Positions 7,710 to 20,400 of a stretch of DNA of 49,045 nucleotides are shown here, piece after piece. The notes below the pieces were generated by a model that made no database searches, was not told where the DNA came from, and saw only the letters and a list, made by a program, of their open reading frames with translations. The translations under genes were made by a program, and so were the position numbers. Source of the stretch: CAZHAX01 sp964530325 (lineage in GTDB: Bacteria; Chloroflexota; Anaerolineae; B4-G1); assembly GCA_964530325.1 (NCBI GenBank), contig CAZHAX010000023.1, positions 1-49,045 of the forward strand. Reading direction: 5' to 3'. How positions within the stretch are numbered: position 1 is the stretch's first letter; every line of letters begins with the position of its first letter.

Positions 7710-7743
7710 TACCTGGAGTCGCGCACAATTGAGGCCCAAGTGG

Positions 7744-7772
7744 TTGACAACTGATTCGATATCGACTACACT
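7744..7772 (+). promoter_or_regulatory. promoter divergent from the ATPase pair, toward the giant gene
   Basis: TTGACA (7744-7749), a 17 bp spacer and TACACT (7767-7772). It lies back to back with the minus-strand promoter at 7701-7709. It is the only good plus-strand promoter I see before the gene at 8437, and would give a leader of about 660 nt. Confidence 0.6.
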
Positions 7773-8436
7773 ACGCAGCGATACGAGATGCGCCTGGTTC
7801 AGCCGGTCCACAGGCACACACCGCTACGAGGGGAGGGAGGTCGGGTCCGTGACGGAACCCGAAGCGGGGACCAAGTGGAGGGTCCGGCAGGCCGGCTCGC
7901 TGACCGCGGAGCAAAGGGACCGGGATGGGCTGATCAGAGTTCCGCGCGTGGGGCAGAATCGCGAGGCGGCCGTCTCCGCGCCTCGGGCGCCGGCTTCTGG
8001 AGCCGGGCCTGGGCTAGACGCTCCCGGGGGCGGCAAGGCTTGCTCCGGGCGCTCTCGGACCGGCGCTTCACCTGGCTGGGGGGCGCGTCCCGCGCGCTGC
8101 TCGACCGCGAGGGCCCCAGGCCAACCAGCCTCTCGTATTGCGCGTACCCCGATCGATGCCGGCCGGGCCGTGCCTCCCGGCGCGTGTTGTGGTCATCGTT
8201 TGCTCCGAAACGCGTATCCACCTTTCGCTGCAGGCGCGGCTATCGTGGGGTGGCAGCGGGGGCGGGTCTATGCGGAAATGGAATCATCCCGGACATGACA
8301 GGGTCGGTCTCCAGAACGCGCGGCTCCGGCAGGCCGGGGCGACCGGCGCCGTGGCTTCATCCCGCTGCGGCGGTTGCGCCCTTCCTAGGCCTCAGGCAGC
8401 GGACGGCAGCCCTCAGTACAGGAGGGTCCCAGGTCT
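7773..8436 (+). other. long region without a convincing gene, probable leader of the giant gene
   Basis: About 660 bp separate the predicted promoter from the giant gene. Two overlapping frames (7729-8298 and 7788-8444) are open, but both translations are Arg/Gly/Pro/Ala-rich low-complexity sequence without domain-like features, as expected by chance at this base composition. No known riboswitch motif was recognised. The last bases contain the ribosome-binding site AGGAGGG (8420-8426) for the ATG at 8437. The stretch is either an unusually long untranslated leader or holds an undetected RNA. Confidence 0.5.
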
Positions 8437-11400
8437 ATGCCTGAGGTGAAGCCCGCGGGCTGGCGCGGCAAGCTCGGTATCGTCAAGCGCGGCAAGGCGC
8501 TGAGAAGCGGCGACCTGGCCGGCTACGACCTCAGCAGCGGCAACTTTCCCGGCGCCTCCCTGCACGGGGCCGACCTGAGCGTAGCTGACCTGGGTGGCGC
8601 CAACCTGCGCAACGCGGACCTGAGCAGCGCCAACCTCGCCGGAGCGCGCCTGCACGGGGCGAACCTCAGCAGCGCCGACCTCACCGCATCCAAGCTGACC
8701 GACGCTGACCTGACCGAGGCCAAGCTCCGTCTGAGCGCTGGCGTTGGGGCGGACTTCAGCGGGGCCAAGATCGCTGGCGCCGACTTGAGCGGCGCTAGCC
8801 TCTCGGGCAGCCGGCTGACCGGCGCTGACCTGAGCGGGGCTAATCTGGACAGCGCCGACCTGAGCGACGCCGATCTCTGCGGCGCCTGTCTGGGCGGAGC
8901 CAGCCTGCAAGCCGCCAAGCTGAAGGGCTCGATGATCGACGAGGCGACAGAGCTGGACGAAAGGCTGCGCTTCGCCTGGGAGATAGTCAATCAAGGCGGC
9001 GCCGGTCGGTCTCTGAAGGGCGTCGATCTGAGCGGCACGCAGCTTAGTGGAGCGGCTCTCGAGGGCGCGGATCTGAGCGGCGCCGACCTCTCTCTGGCCG
9101 ACCTGGGCGGGGCTGACTTGCGCAGAGCGAGTCTGCAACAGGCCAATCTCTCTGGATGCCGACTCGGCGGGGCAGACCTTCGGGGAGCCGACCTTACGGA
9201 TGCGGACCTGGAATCGGCCGATCTGAGCCAGGCAGATCTCAGTGGCGCTTCTCTCGGCGGCGCGCAGTTGAGGGCAGCTGTGCTGAGGCAGGCTAGACTG
9301 GTTCGCGCCGACCTCCGTTCGGCCAACCTGACCGACGCTGATCTAACGAGCGCGGATCTGACGCTCGCCAGCCTGCAGGATGCAGACGTGAGCGGCGCTA
9401 TCCTGCTTGATGCCGTGCTCCTCGTCACTCGCCTCAAGGGCGCAATAGTCGATGAGGGTACGCAGATCGACGAGCGGTCGAGATTCGCCTGGGAGATCGT
9501 GTGCCAGGGGGGCGCTGGACGTGATCTTGGCGGGGTTGATCTCAGTGGCGCCGATCTGAGCGGGGCTGACCTGAGCGGCGCAACGCTCACCGGGGCCCAG
9601 CTGGGCCGGGCCAACCTGAGCCGGGCGGATCTCCGGAGCGCGACTCTCCACGACGCGGATCTGCGAGGCGCCGACCTGAGCGGTGCTAACCTCTTCCGGG
9701 CCAGGCTCCGGGGCGCTCTCGTCGATGCGGCGACACAGATCGATCACAAGTGGCACCTGGCCTGGGAGATCGTCTCCCGGGGCGCGTCTGGGCGTGATTT
9801 GAGCAAGAGTGACCTCAGCGGCGCGGAGCTTCGCCAGGCGGACCTGCGCCAGGCGGTCCTCAATAGGGCCGACCTTCGCGATGCGGATCTGCAGGAAGCG
9901 GACCTGGTGGGGGCGGACCTCGGCGGCGCCAACCTCGCCGCCGCCGATCTGAGGCGGGCCAAGCTGGCGGAAGCGAAGCTGCGCAACGCCAATCTCGCCG
10001 GGGCGAACCTGTACGAGGCCGACCTGAGTGGCCTGGATATGAGCGGGGCGGACCTGACCGGGGCCAGCCTGAGCGAGTCCAATCTCACCCGGGCGGACCT
10101 GAGCATAGCCACGCTGCGGGACGCCACGCTGACCGGCGCCAATCTTGCCGGGGCAGAGCTTGGCAGGGCAGATCTCCGGGCGGCTGACCTGGCGCTGGCC
10201 AACCTGCGGGATGCGGATCTCTGTGGGGCCAATCTCCTCAACGCGAACCTGACCGGTGCGGACCTGACCGGCGCGAAACTAGACGAGACGACGCGCGTGG
10301 ACGATCGCTGGCGGTTGACCTGGGAGATCGCCAATCAGGGTGCCGCTGGGCGCGATCTGTCCGGAATCGATCTGAGCGGGGCCGACTTCGCCGAGACGGA
10401 TCTGAGCGAGGCGGACCTCTCGCGGGCGGATCTCTCCGGCGCGGACTTGCGGTCGGCGAACCTGCGGAATGCCGACCTGAGAGGCACGGACCTACGGGAT
10501 GCCGACCTCTGGGAGACTCAGCTCATTGGCTGCCTGATCGACGAGGCTACCCAGCTGGATGACAAGTGGAGATTGGTGTGGGAGTTGGTCAACCAGAGAG
10601 CGGCTGGCCGCGACCTCAGCGGCGCTGCCCTAAGCGGCGCCTGTCTGCGCGGCGCTGAGCTAAGCTGGGCCAGCCTGAGCGAGGCCGACCTGAAGGAGGC
10701 CGACCTGGGCGATGCTCGCCTGGCCGGGGCGGACCTCGGCGGCTCCGACCTTATCCGAGCTGACCTCTCAGGAGCCGATCTCAGCGGTGCCGACCTGGGC
10801 CGCGCCAATCTGGCTGGCGCAAATCTCGTTGGCGCGAAACTGGCTGGCGCTCACTTTGCCGGAGCCCAACTGGACGGCGAGACGCAGATCGATACTAAGT
10901 GGCGTCTCATCTGGGAGATCGGCAGCGAGGGCGCGGCTGGCCGGGACCTGAGGGAGGCCGACTTGCGCGGGGCGGATCTTAGCGCGTGCGACCTCCGTCA
11001 AGCGGACCTGGAGAGAGCAGACCTCGTCGGCGCGGATCTGAGTGGTGCAGACCTGGCAGGGGCCAACCTTGCCGGGGCCAACCTGAGCGAGGCCAAGTTG
11101 AGCCGGACGGACCTCGCCGAGGCCCGGATGCGCGACGCGAAGCTGTCCGGCGCCGACCTAACCTTCGCCAATGCCCAGGGCGCCGACCTGACAGGTGTTG
11201 ACCTCGTTGACGCGCGGATAGATGAATCGACACGTATTGAGCCCAAGCACCGTCTCACCTGGGAGATCGTCAACGACGCGACGCCGGGGCGTGACCTGAG
11301 CGGCGCGGACCTCAGCAGGGCCGTGCTGCGCGGGGCTGAGCTCCGCGAGGCGAACCTGAACCAGGCGGATCTCAGGGGCGCCGATCTCACCGGAGCGGAC

Positions 11401-14400
11401 CTCTTCATGGCCGATCTCCGGAACGCCCAGCTTGACGAGATGACGCAGCTGGATGCCACTTGGCGTCTCGCCTGGCAGATCGTCAACCACGGCGCAGTGG
11501 CGCGCGATCTGGCTGGCGCGAACCTGGCGGGCACGGACCTGGCCGGAGCAGATATGGGTGGGGCCAGACTCGGCGGAGCGAACCTCACCGGCGCCGACTT
11601 GAGTGGCGCCGACCTGGAGGGAGCCGATCTGCAGGGAGCCTGCCTCTACCAGGCTAACCTGGAAGGAGCCCGGCTCGACGGTGCCCAGCTCAAGGGTGCC
11701 CAGCTGGACGAGTCCACGCGGATCGACGACAGATGGATGCAGGTTTGGCGCGTGGTGGACGGCCAGGCGGCAGGCTCCGATCTGAGCGGCGTCGACCTGA
11801 GTGATGCCGAACTCTCTGGGGCGGATCTGGTGGGGGCAGACCTGTCGTCTGCCGACCTGCGCGGATCCGACCTGCGGGAGGCGAATCTGAGCCGGGCCAA
11901 TCTCAGGGACAGCAGGCTGACGGGGGCGAAGCTGGGAGGGGCAAACCTGCAGCAGGCGGACCTAAGGGAAGCACAGCTGGCCGGAGCAGACTTGCACAAG
12001 GCCGACCTGAGCGGCGCCAACCTGGCCGGCTCCGCCATCGATTCCAGCACGAAGATCGACCCCAAGTGGCGGCTTGCGTGGGAGGTGGTGAACCAGGCAG
12101 ACGCCGGGCGAGACCTGAACGGAGCGGATCTGAGCGGCACAGATCTGAGTGGCACCTACCTGGGGGGCGCCGAGCTGGTCGGGGTTAGGCTCGAAGGAGC
12201 AGATCTCAGCCAGGCCAACCTGGTCAACGCGGATCTGACGGGTGCCCGGCTCACCGGCGCCGATCTCCGAGGCACAGATCTGACGGGGGCGGACCTGAGC
12301 TCGGCCGAGTTAGCTGCGGCCAGGATCGACGAGACTACCCGGATCGACGACCGGTGGCGCCTGGTGTGGGAGATAGCGAACGAAGAGGTCAAGGGCCGCG
12401 ACTTGAGTGGTGTCGATCTCGGCGGGGCCAACCTGCGTGGCGCCTACCTGGTTGAGGCGGACCTGAGCGGAGCAAACCTGAGCGGGGCCGATCTCGGTGG
12501 TGCCAATCTCGAAGGAGCCAAGCTGCGCCGGGCCGAGCTGCGGGGCGCTACCCTCGACGAAGAGACGAAGATCGACGATAAGTGGAGGATGATCTGGGAG
12601 ATTGTGAGTGGCCATGGCGCCGGCAGCGACCTCGGCGAGGCTGATCTCTCGGAGGCCGATCTGCGGGATAGCGATCTGGCCGGCGCCAATCTGCGCGGCT
12701 CGAAGCTGGCGGAAGCGGACCTGCGAGGTGTAAGCTTCCACACGGCGATCCTTGCCGAGGCTGACCTGACCAGGGCAGACCTCAGCTGGGCCAACCTCAC
12801 GGGGGCCGATCTGTCACGCGCCAAGCTCAAGGAAGCTGAGCTCTGTGGGACCGATCTGACCGGCTGTGACCTGAGTGGGGCGAAACTGCGCGGCGCGGAC
12901 CTGAACGGTGCCAATCTCAGCGGCGCCAATCTGGACGGCGCGGACCTCTCCGGCGCCGACCTGCGCGTGGCCAAGCTCGACGACGCCACGCGCCTAGATG
13001 ATGCCTATCGGCTGATCTGGGAGATAGTCAACCAGAGAGCCGCGGGCCGCGACCTTACCGGAGCGAGCCTCAAGGGGGTTAGCCTGAGCGGAGCCGATCT
13101 GAGCTGGACGAAGCTGACCGAAGCGGATCTCAGGCAGGCAGATCTCTCCGGCGCGGACATGTCCGGGGCAGACCTTGCCGGGGCTGACCTCGGCGGCGCG
13201 GACCTGCACGAGGCGGATCTCTCTGCCGCCGACTTGACCGCCGCCAACCTCAGGGGAAGCGACCTGACCGGGGCTAGCCTGCTCATGGCGGCCCTCAGGG
13301 GGACCCAGTTCGACGACTCGACCCGGAGCGACGCCAAGTGGAGGCTCGTCTGGGAGATCGTGAACCAGGGCGGCCGGGGGCAGGATCTCTCCAGCGCCGA
13401 CCTGAGCGGGGCCGACCTGCGTGGGGCCGATCTCCACGGCGCCGACCTCAGTGGCGCCAATCTGGATGGCGCCAGGCTAGGCGGAACCGACCTCAGCTCC
13501 GCAAACCTGCGCGGAGCGAGTCTCGATGGCGCCGATCTGACGGGGGCCAACCTCAAGGGGACCGACCTTTCAATGGTCGATCTACGTGAGGCGAGGTTGG
13601 ACGATGCAGCCGAAGTCGACGCTAAGTGGCAGGCGGCCTGGGAGATCGTCAACGAGGGCGCCGCCGGCAGAGACCTCTCTGGACTGGATCTGAGTGGAAC
13701 AGACCTGCGCGGAGGCGACCTCTCCGGGGCGGATCTGAGCGGCACCAACCTGAAGCGGGCCAAGCTGAACGGCGTCAAGCTCGGTGAGGCCCGGCTGGCC
13801 GGAGCCAACCTCTCTGATGCTACGCTCTACGGGGCCGACTTGGGCGGAGTCGATCTCGCGGGCGCTGAGCTACGGGGGGCCCAGATAGACCGCTCCACCC
13901 ACATCGATGCCAAGTGGCGACTCATATGGGAGATCGTCAACCAGCGGGCGGCGGGACGTAGCCTCGTTGGTGTTGACCTCAGCGGCGCGGACCTTGCCGG
14001 CGCCAACCTGCACGATGCCGACCTATCCCGTGCCCGCCTTGCCGGGGCTGACCTGGCAGACGCCGATCTGGGCAACACGCGATTGGGGGAGGCGGATCTG
14101 AGCGAGGCCGTGCTGCACGACGCCGACCTGACAGGAGCAGACCTTCGGGGATCCAGACTCTGCTCGGCGGACGTGGGAGGGGCGATTCTCTCCGCCGCCG
14201 ATCTACGAACGGCTGACCTGAGTGACGCCGACCTCAGCGGTGCCTCCCTGTCCGAGGCGAACCTCAGTCAGTCGGTGCTGGATCGAGCCGACTTCGGCGG
14301 TGCCGACCTGAGGGCGGCTGCGCTGGCCGGAGTGTCGGCAGTAGGGGTCAGCTTCAGGGGGGCCGAGCTGAGCGGGGCGGAATTGGCTGGATCCGATCTG

Positions 14401-17400
14401 AGCGGTGCGGACCTGCGCGACGCTGCGGTCACCGATTGCGACCTGACCCAGGTCAGTCTGCGAGGCGCTGAGCTGGCGGGCGCTGACCTCCGCGGTGCGG
14501 AGTTGGAGGGGGTCGACCTGCTGGGCGCGGATCTCAGGCGCACGCAGCTCGACCTGACCACCAAGCTGGATCCGAAGTGGCAGCTGATCTGGGAGATCGT
14601 CAACCCGGGGGCCATCGGGCGGGACCTGAGCGGGCGCGATCTCAGCGGGTTCGGCCTGGGCGGCGGCAAGCTCAGTGGCGCCAACTTGAGCGGCGCCGAC
14701 CTGACCGGCACTAACCTCGACGGCGCCCTGCTCGAGGGAGCCGACCTCAGTGCCGCAAAGCTCAGCCAGGCCAATCTAGGCCGGGCGAACCTGAGCGGGG
14801 CCAACCTGCGTGGGGCTGACCTGGCGGGAGCGGATCTGAGGCTCGCCGACCTCGCCTCCGCAGACCTGGCCTACGCGGCGCTGGGCGGCGCTCATATCGA
14901 TGACACTACTCAGATCGACGACAAGTGGCGCCTGGCCTGGGGAATCGTCGGAGATCGCACTGCCGGACGTGACCTGAGCGGGAGCGACCTCTCGGAGGCG
15001 AACCTGTCCGGCGGCAATCTGCGGGGAGCCCGCCTGGAGAGCGCGAATCTCTCAGCGGCGGACCTGAGGGGGACGGATCTCAGTGGCTCGGAGTTGACGC
15101 GGGCTGACCTGAGTGAGGCAGACCTTCGGGGAACCGACCTGAGCGGTGCGGATCTGTCCGGCGCTAACCTGAGGGGGGCGGAGCTCGACGACGCTACAGG
15201 TATCGACGAGAAGTGGCGATCAGTCTGGCAGATAGCGAATCAGGGTGCCCCTGGCCGCGATCTGACCGGAGCCGACCTCGTTGGAGCGTTCTTGGTAGGC
15301 GCAAGCCTGAGCGGTGCCAAGCTGAAGCGTGCAGACCTGACGGATGCCAACCTCTCGGGCGCGGACCTATCGAAGGCGAACCTGGGCGGAGCAAGGTTGC
15401 ACAATGCCCGGCTCCAAGGCGCAGATCTGAGGGATGCGGATCTGACCGGGGCGGATCTGACCGGGGCGGACCTGAGGGAGACGAGGCTTGAGGGGATTGA
15501 TCTACGTCAGGTTCAGCTCGACGATGATACCCTGCTCGACGAGGCCTGGCGCCTCCGCTGGGAGATACTGAACGAGGGCGGGGCGGGCCGCGACCTGAGC
15601 GGCGTGGACCTGCGCGAGGCCGACCTGCGAGAGGCGGTACTCACCGAGGCGGACCTGAGCGGCGCCGAGCTCTCCGGGGCCGACCTCAGCGGGGCGCTGC
15701 TTAGCAGGGCCAATCTGACGCGCAGCCACCTGGACGCGGATACCCGCATCGCCGAGAAGTGGCGGCTCGTGTGGCAGATCGTGAACGAGGACCGGCTGGA
15801 GTGGGACCTGAAAGGTGCAGATCTGAGCGGTGCGAATCTGGAGGGCGTCAGCCTGCGCGGGGCCAAGCTGGCCAAGGCGGACCTGAGCGGAGCCAGCCTG
15901 GGCGGAGCGGATCTGAGCGGAGCCGACCTCAGCCGCGCCGACCTGAGCCAGGCTGCGCTTCGGCGGGCCAAGCTGGTGCAGGCCAACCTGGGTGGGTCGA
16001 AGCTGATCGGCGCGGATGTCGCCCTGGCCGATCTGAGCGGGGCGGACCTCAGCGATGCGGACCTGACGGGGGCGCTTGTCTCCGAGGCCGTGCTTGCCTC
16101 GTCTCGTCTCAATGGAGCCCAGCTTCGCGAAGCAAGCCTGGACGAAGCTGATCTCCGGCAGGCCGACCTCGGCGGAGCCGACCTTACACAAGCACGCCTC
16201 ACCGGCGCCGATCTGACCGGCGCCAACTTCACCAGGGCCACGCTGTCCGGCGCGAATCTGAGCGGCGCTCGGCTGTCCGGGGCGAACCTGTCTCGCGTTC
16301 CTCTCAGCCAGGCCGATCTCAGCCGGGCGCAGCTGGCGGGGGCCATTCTCGAGCAGGCGGACCTCAGCGGGGCTATGCTGAGCGAGACGGACCTGACGGA
16401 CGCCGATCTGCGAGGCGCCGAGCTCAACGGGGCCAGGCTGTTGAGCGCCACTCTCACAGGGGCCGATCTCAGTGGAGCGCACCTTCGCCAGGCTGACCTG
16501 AGCGAAGCGCGATTGATGGGGGCCCGGCTGCTGGGAGCCGATCTCTCCGGGGCGGAGCTGGGGGGTGCGGACCTTTCCGATGCCAACCTGCAGGACGCCG
16601 ACCTCAGCACGGCTCAGCTCAGAGGAGCCAGGGTATCGGAGACGACTCAACTGGATCCCACATACCGGCTGGTGTGGGAGATCCTGAACGAGGGAGCCGC
16701 CGGGCGTGACCTGAGCGGCACCAATCTGAGCGGCTTCGATCTCAGGGGGGCGAATCTCAGTGCGGCAGATCTGAGCCGGGCCAACCTGAGGGGCGCTGAC
16801 CTGAGCGGTGCCGATCTAAGGCTCTCCAAGCTGGACTCGGCCGACCTGCGCGGCGCGAATCTGAGCGATGCCGATCTGAGCGGTGCCGAGTTGAGTGGGG
16901 CCAGGATCGACAGGTCGACGGTGCTCGACGGCAAGTGGCAGCTTATGTGGCAAGCTGCCAACCTTGCCACCGGCGGGCGAGACCTGAGCGGCATTGACCT
17001 GAGCGGCACGGACCTGCGCGGCGTTGCCCTCCAGGGCGTGGACCTGCGCGGTGCCACTCTAGACGGCGTTGATCTGCGCGGGGCGCAGCTAGACGAGACG
17101 ACACTTGTCGACGATAAGTGGAGATTGGTGTGGGATGTCGTCAATCTGGGCGGCACCGGGAGAGACCTGAGCGGGCGGGACCTACGTAATGCCAGCCTGA
17201 ACGGCACCGACCTGAGCAACACCGTCCTGCGCGATGCCGATTTGAGCGGAGCCGGCTTGCGCGCAGCGAGCCTGTCTGGCTCCGATCTGACCCGGGCCAA
17301 CCTGAGCGGCGCCGATCTGCGGGGGGCCGACCTGACCGGTGCTGCGCTGTTCCGCGCCCACCTGCTGGGAGCGCAGCTGGACGACGAAACGCAGCTGCAG

Positions 17401-20400
17401 GCGCGGTGGCGCACGGTCTGGCGGATCGTCAATGAGGGCTCAGCAGGATTGGACCTGGCCCAGGTCGATCTTAGTGGTGCCAACCTGAGCGGGGCAGACT
17501 TGCGCTCCGCGCAGATGGCCGGCGCGGACCTGACCGACTGTGACCTCAGCGGAGCGAATCTGGACGGCGCGGATCTCAGCCGCGTCTGCCTGCGAGGCGT
17601 GGCGCTCGACAGCGCGACCCGTATCCAGCGGCGGTGGCGGTTCGCGTGGGAGATGGTCAACGAGGGCGGCCGCGGGCGCAACCTCTCGGGCGCAGATCTC
17701 AGGCAGGCCTATCTGCGTGACGTCGATTTGAGCGAGGCCCAGCTTAGACGGGCGGACCTGCAGGGGGCGGACCTGAGCGGTGCCGACCTAACGGGCGCTG
17801 ATCTGGCGGGAGCCAACCTGACCGGGGCGGATCTCGCCCTGGCCGGCCTGAGGGGATCCAGGGTCGATCACGCCACCCAGCTCGACGCCAAGTGGAGGCT
17901 CGTGTGGGAGCTGGTGAACCACGGCGCGGCGGGGCGCGATCTGACGGGCGTCGATCTTAGCGGAGCCTCGCTATCTGGGGCCGATCTGAGCGGCACTGAC
18001 CTTTCGCAGGCGGACCTTCGCGATGCCGATCTGCGTGGCGTAGACCTGACCGGCACGATGCTCTTCGGCGCCAACCTGAGAGGGGCCCAGATCGATGAGG
18101 CGACGGTGGTCGACGAGCGCTGGCGCCTGGTCTGGGAGCTGGTCAGCTCCGGCGGGCAGGATCGCAAGCTGGCGGGCGTAGACCTGAGCGGCGCAGACCT
18201 TCAGGACGCGGATCTCTCGAGAGCCGACCTCTCGAAGGCGCGGCTGCAAGGCGCCGACCTGCGCGGCGCGAACCTGACCGGGGCCCGGCTGGCCCAGGCG
18301 GATGTGCGGGGCGCCCGGCTCAACGGCACCACGCAGCTTGAGGAGAAGTGGCGCCTGGCCTGGCGGCTCGTGAACGAAGGGGGTGCCGGCGAGGATCTGG
18401 CCGGTGTGGATCTCTCGCAAGCCGGACTGCAGGGCGCAAGTCTCCGCCAGGCGGACCTGAGAAAAGCCGACCTCTCGGGTGCCGATCTCTCGGAGGCCGA
18501 CCTGGCGCTGTCTGATCTGCGCGGCGCGCGGCTCAGCCAAGAGACCATGATTGATGCCAGGTGGCGCTTGACCTGGGAGATTGTAAACGAGGGCGGCGAG
18601 GGGCGTGACCTTGGCGGAGCAGACCTGCGGGAGGCCGATCTGAGCGGGGCCAGCCTGGCAGGGGCCAACCTCGAGGGAGCCGATCTCTCCCGGGCGGACC
18701 TGCGGGACGTGAATCTGGTGCGGGGGGATCTGAGGCGGGCGCGGCTGACGGAAGCGGATCTCTGCGGGGCCAATCTCACGGACGCAGATCTGGCCGGCGT
18801 GGAGCTGCGGGGCACCAGGATAGACGACGCCACCCAGCTGGACAGCCAGTGGCTCCTGGCCTGGAGGGCGGTGAATGAGGGAGCGCCTGGAGAGGACTTG
18901 AGCGGCGTCGACCTGACGAACGCCGACCTGAGAGACCGGGACTTCACCGGGGCCGATCTAAGTCAGACCGATCTGGAGGGTGCCGATCTCAGAGGCCTGC
19001 AGATCAGCGCTGAGACCCAGCTTCACCCCAAGTGGCGGCTGGCCTGGGAGATCGTGAACCTGGGGGCTGCCGGGCGTGATCTCCAGGGAGCGGACCTGGA
19101 GGCCGCTAATCTGCAGCAGGCTGATCTGCCCGGGGCGAACCTGGCAGGGGCTAGACTGAGCGGCGCGAGTCTCCGGCTGGCCAACCTGAAGGGTGCAGAC
19201 TTGCGGGAGGCTGATCTGCGGAACGCCGACCTGCGCGGCGCCGAGCTGGCCCTGGTGGACCTGACGGGTGCCGATCTCGGAGGCACTCTCATCGACGACG
19301 CGACTCTCCTGGACGCCAGGTGGCGCACGATGTGGAGCCTGCTCAACGAGCAGGTGGCGGGGCGCGATCTGCGCGGGGCCGATCTGCGCGCCGCCCAGCT
19401 CAGGGGCGCCGACCTTAGTGAGGCCGACCTGCGAGATTCAGACCTGGGCGGGGCTGACCTGGCGGGGGCAGACTTGGCTGGCGCGGCGCTGCAGGGAGCC
19501 CTGGTAGATGAGCGGACGCAGCTGGATGGCAAGTGGCAGTTGGTCTGGGAGATCGTGAATCAGGGAGCAAGCGGGCGGTCTCTCAGCGGTGCCGACCTGA
19601 GCGGAGCAGACATCGGCGGGGCAGACCTGACCGAGGCTAGCCTTAGCTCCGCCGACCTACAGGGAGCGTCGCTTGCCTCGGCGGAGGCACCGTGGGCGCA
19701 GTTTACGTCCGCCAATCTCGCGGGCGCGAATCTGAGCGGCGCGAACCTGCGGGGGGCGGACCTCAGCGGGGCCAGGCTGACTGAAGCCGACCTCTCGGAG
19801 GCGGACCTGAGCGAGGCCGACCTGACCGCAGCTGACCTGCGGGACGCGAAGCTTGACGGCGCTGGCCTGCAGTGGGCGCAGCTCGATCAGGCGCATCTTC
19901 AAGGGGCCAGCTTTGCAGGCGCGGTCATAGGCGACGATACGCAGCTGGAGCCCAAGTGGCGGCTAGTGTGGGAGCTGGTAAACGAAGGGGCTGGCGGGCG
20001 CGACCTATGCGGCGCTGATCTGGCGGGGGCTAACCTGGTGGGGGCCAACCTGGACGGCGCTGACTTCTCGGGCGCGGACCTGAGGGGTGCAGACCTGACA
20101 GGCGCAAGCCTCGTTGGAGCTGACCTGAGCGAAGCGATCCTGGATGAGCACACCCGCCTGGAGGGCAGATCGCAGCTGGTGTGGGAGATAGTCAGCCAGG
20201 GTGCACCCGGCCGCAACCTGGCCGGGGCTGACTTGGCCGGAGCGCGGCTGCCCCGCGCCGACCTCAGCTCCACTGATCTCTCTGGTGCTGACCTGAGCGG
20301 TGCAGATCTGACGGAGGCGAATCTGAGATGGTCCGACCTCAGCGGCGCCGTTCTGCGCGGAGCCAGCCTGGACGGTGCGGATCTGGAGGGGGCGAGCCTG

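Noticed and set aside
7788..8444. 218-codon frame upstream of the giant gene
   Set aside because: Low-complexity Arg/Gly/Pro translation, overlapping the giant gene start, and a competing frame of similar quality in another phase.
15772..16677. Inserted foreign domain in the giant protein
   Set aside because: The long spacer-free block is still made of the same pentapeptides; only spacers are missing.
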